Under the pieces are notes generated by a model. The model worked only from the letters and a program-made list of their open reading frames with translations. It searched no databases and was not told the DNA's origin. This document shows positions 21,900 through 23,955 of a DNA stretch of 23,955 bases, piece by piece. Origin of the DNA: Marisimplicoccus sp964437815 (GTDB lineage: Bacteria; Bacteroidota; Bacteroidia; Flavobacteriales; Flavobacteriaceae). How positions within the stretch are numbered: position 1 is the stretch's first letter; each line of letters starts with the position of its first letter. The DNA is taken from the NCBI GenBank assembly GCA_964437815.1, contig CAYTIE010000018.1:1-23955 (forward strand), read 5' to 3'. A program made the translations under genes and the position numbers.

Positions 21900-23955
21900 A
21901 TGCCTCGAATATTATTACTTTTAGCGTTAACCATTCATTTCAATTTATATTCTCAGAAGACTCTAAATTTATCAAAGATTGACAGATCCGTTATCGTGAT
22001 AGATGGTCTTATCTCTGAAGATGAAATTGAAAATGCAGTAATAAAGACTGTAGATTATGAGTGGCGTCCAGGCGATAATACTCCAGCTAGATATGAAACT
22101 GAACTTTTCTTAAGTCATACCTCTGAGGAGCTTTATGTCATAGTTAAAGCATATGGAAATCCTGATGAGATTAGAGGTCAAGTTAGACCCAGAGATCAAA
22201 TGAGCGAATTAAATGAGGATATAGTTTTTTTAAGGTTCGATTCTTACCTAGATTCAAGAAATGTTTATTTATTAGCATCAAATGCATATGGGAGTCAATC
22301 AGATATAAGAGCAAAAAATGCTTTAAATGATGAGGATAGATATGATCCTTCATTTAATGCAATTTATGAAACAGCATCTAGCATAAATGATGATGGATAT
22401 ACTGTCGAGTTTCTGATTCCTTTTAGCTCAATTCCACACCCTAAAGGGAAAGATAAGGTCTGGGGATTTAATGTGACAAGATATTTTACTATTGACGGAA
22501 ATGGTATATTCACAATAAGTGATAAATACGATAGAGACAATCCATGTAGGATATGCCAGATTACTACAAGAATAAAAATTAATGATATTGAGTTTAACAG
22601 GAATACTGAATTACTCCCATATTTATCTGCTAATTCTATAGGAGAAAGAAAAGTATCATTAAATAGTCCTATTGAATATGGAAAAACTAAAAGTGAAATT
22701 GGACTAGGAGCAAAGTATGATTTAAACTCTTCTTCAACGGTTGAACTAACATTAAACCCTGATTTCTCTCAAGTTGAAGCAGATAGAACTCAAATAGATA
22801 TTAACTCTGCTTATGCACTGCAATATCCTGAACTCAGACCATATTTTAGTAGAGGGATGGATCTATTAAATTTTTTAGATGGTGCCTTTTATTCTAGAAC
22901 CATTAACTCTCCTTCTGTTTCCTCTAAAGTAACTCTTCAAGACAAAAATTCAAGTTCAATTATATTATCTGCTGTTGACCAAAATTCACCTTACCTAATT
23001 GGAGGAGAAGACAAGTCTTATATTGGTGAAGGTGGTGTAAGCTATGTAAATGCTTTTAGACATCAAAAAATATTTGATTATGGAACAAAATTTGGATTTT
23101 TTACAACAAATAGATTCTACGAAGGTGGAGGAAGTGGAAACATTTTTGGATTAGATGGGCTAATTACTTTAAATAAGGTTTGGAGAATTCAGTTTGAATT
23201 AATTAAAAATTTTAATGTTGAGCCAATAGCTAATTGGGTAGAAAGTGATGATACTTTTAGTAATAAAACTGTAGCTCTAGATGGAGAAAAATTTAATGGC
23301 CACGCAAATTATATTAGAATTTCTAGGCAAACAGAGAATTGGCAGTCTCTTATATTTTATAGGGGAATTTCTGCAAACTATAGAGCTGACGTTGGGTTTG
23401 TCCCAAAGAATAATAGAAAATGGCTTACCATATCTCATGGATATCAAAAGTATCTAGACTTAGACTACCTCCGAGAATATTCCATATCATTAAAAGGAGA
23501 TATAACAAACAATTTTAAAAATGAAAAAAAGTCTAGAAATCTAGATGTTGATTTATCAGTTACCACAATTGGTGCGACAACTATAAACTATAATTATGAC
23601 ATTAATTTTTTTAGAAACTACCTAGGTATTGACTTTAAGAATGTGGGGAAGTCCACTTTTTTAATTTTAAGTGCTCCAAGCAAAAAGCTGAGTTTATTTA
23701 CTAATATAGTTTTTGGTAAAGAGCTTGCATATAACGAAGATATTCCTGAAATCGGAAGAGAAAGATCAATGTCTTTAGGGATATCATATAAGTTTGGGAA
23801 TAACTTTAATTTTAATCCATCTATCAGATATTCAAGATTACAGAAGCTAGACAAATCAAAGAATTTTTATAATGGGTATATTTCTAGGTTAACTGTCCTC
23901 TATCAATTTAATAATGATTTAAGCTTTAGGGTTATTTCAGAGTATAATGATTTTA
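21900..23955 (+). CDS. Second DUF5916 protein (3' end outside window)
   Basis: Open from an ATG at 21900 (a TAG directly precedes it in frame) to the window end: 685 codons. It has a Sec signal (residues 1-19, ending NLYSQ), a CBM9-like domain (VIVIDGLISEDE near 31-42, VRPRDQM, ASNAYGSQSD at 126-135, VEFLIPFSSIPHP at 169-181), RDNPCRICQI with Cys216 and Cys219, NPDFSQVEAD at 286-295 and QYPELRPYFSRGMD, then barrel-like strands ending visibly at RVISEYNDF. The paralogue at 10491 aligns throughout and continues 57 residues past that point, so about that much is missing. Its place divergent from hutH suggests a link to histidine or peptide use, but that is inference. Confidence 0.85.
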   Translation, partial: MPRILLLLALTIHFNLYSQKTLNLSKIDRSVIVIDGLISEDEIENAVIKTVDYEWRPGDNTPARYETELFLSHTSEELYVIVKAYGNPDEIRGQVRPRDQMSELNEDIVFLRFDSYLDSRNVYLLASNAYGSQSDIRAKNALNDEDRYDPSFNAIYETASSINDDGYTVEFLIPFSSIPHPKGKDKVWGFNVTRYFTIDGNGIFTISDKYDRDNPCRICQITTRIKINDIEFNRNTELLPYLSANSIGERKVSLNSPIEYGKTKSEIGLGAKYDLNSSSTVELTLNPDFSQVEADRTQIDINSAYALQYPELRPYFSRGMDLLNFLDGAFYSRTINSPSVSSKVTLQDKNSSSIILSAVDQNSPYLIGGEDKSYIGEGGVSYVNAFRHQKIFDYGTKFGFFTTNRFYEGGGSGNIFGLDGLITLNKVWRIQFELIKNFNVEPIANWVESDDTFSNKTVALDGEKFNGHANYIRISRQTENWQSLIFYRGISANYRADVGFVPKNNRKWLTISHGYQKYLDLDYLREYSISLKGDITNNFKNEKKSRNLDVDLSVTTIGATTINYNYDINFFRNYLGIDFKNVGKSTFLILSAPSKKLSLFTNIVFGKELAYNEDIPEIGRERSMSLGISYKFGNNFNFNPSIRYSRLQKLDKSKNFYNGYISRLTVLYQFNNDLSFRVISEYNDF

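Noticed and set aside
23618..23854. 78-codon minus-strand frame near the window end
   Set aside because: Antisense to the second DUF5916 gene, which aligns with its paralogue through this region.

Overview
The window is AT-rich (roughly 30% GC by eye), densely packed DNA that looks like a marine-type flavobacterium (Bacteroidota). Grounds: many exported proteins with short Sec or lipoprotein signals ending in ...SQ or ...C; a YpdA-type bacillithiol reductase; two DUF5916 outer-surface proteins; a long-form urocanate hydratase; little sign of Shine-Dalgarno sites; and repeated TAnnTTTG-like -7 promoter boxes. Two 100-base N runs (6199-6298, 7499-7598) show it is a draft scaffold.

Layout. 1-449 (-): DUF1643 protein, cut by the window edge. 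500-1462 (+): ypdA. 1466-5269 (-): exported amidohydrolase, exported M20 carbamoylase/hydantoinase-type amidase and a Rieske non-haem iron oxygenase. A second, broken copy of the ypdA 3' end (2828-2896) lies between the amidohydrolase and the M20 gene. 5339-6878 (+): Tat-type Rieske lipoprotein, membrane protein (interrupted by a gap) and YceI-like protein, a likely envelope redox operon. 6875-7498 (-): esterase-like hydrolase, 5' end lost in the gap. 7599-9500: three NTF2/SnoaL-like lipoproteins, with two clear terminators. 9734-10216 (+): lipoprotein-anchored RidA. 10217-13445 (-): small unknown protein, DUF5916 protein, small membrane protein and a small outer-membrane-like protein. 13521-14786 (-): exported class V PLP enzyme, divergent from a Kazal inhibitor lipoprotein (14820) and a Tat-type sugar-isomerase-like protein (15075-16031). 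16028-21742 (-): complete hutHUIG operon with 4-base overlaps. 21900-end (+): second DUF5916 gene, divergent from hutH and cut by the window edge.

How it fits together. The best-supported pathway is histidine to glutamate plus formamide (HutH, HutU, HutI, HutG). The other enzymes (M20 amidase, amidohydrolase, Rieske oxygenase, RidA, PLP enzyme) suggest scavenging of nitrogenous organic compounds, much of it in the envelope, but no substrate can be read from sequence. No rRNA, tRNA, CRISPR array, transposase or phage gene was seen. The most unusual items are the ypdA remnant, the Rieske/membrane/YceI operon, the exported RidA, the ovomucoid-like Kazal inhibitor with a Lys P1, and the DUF5916 pair with a palindrome in the hut-divergent promoter.
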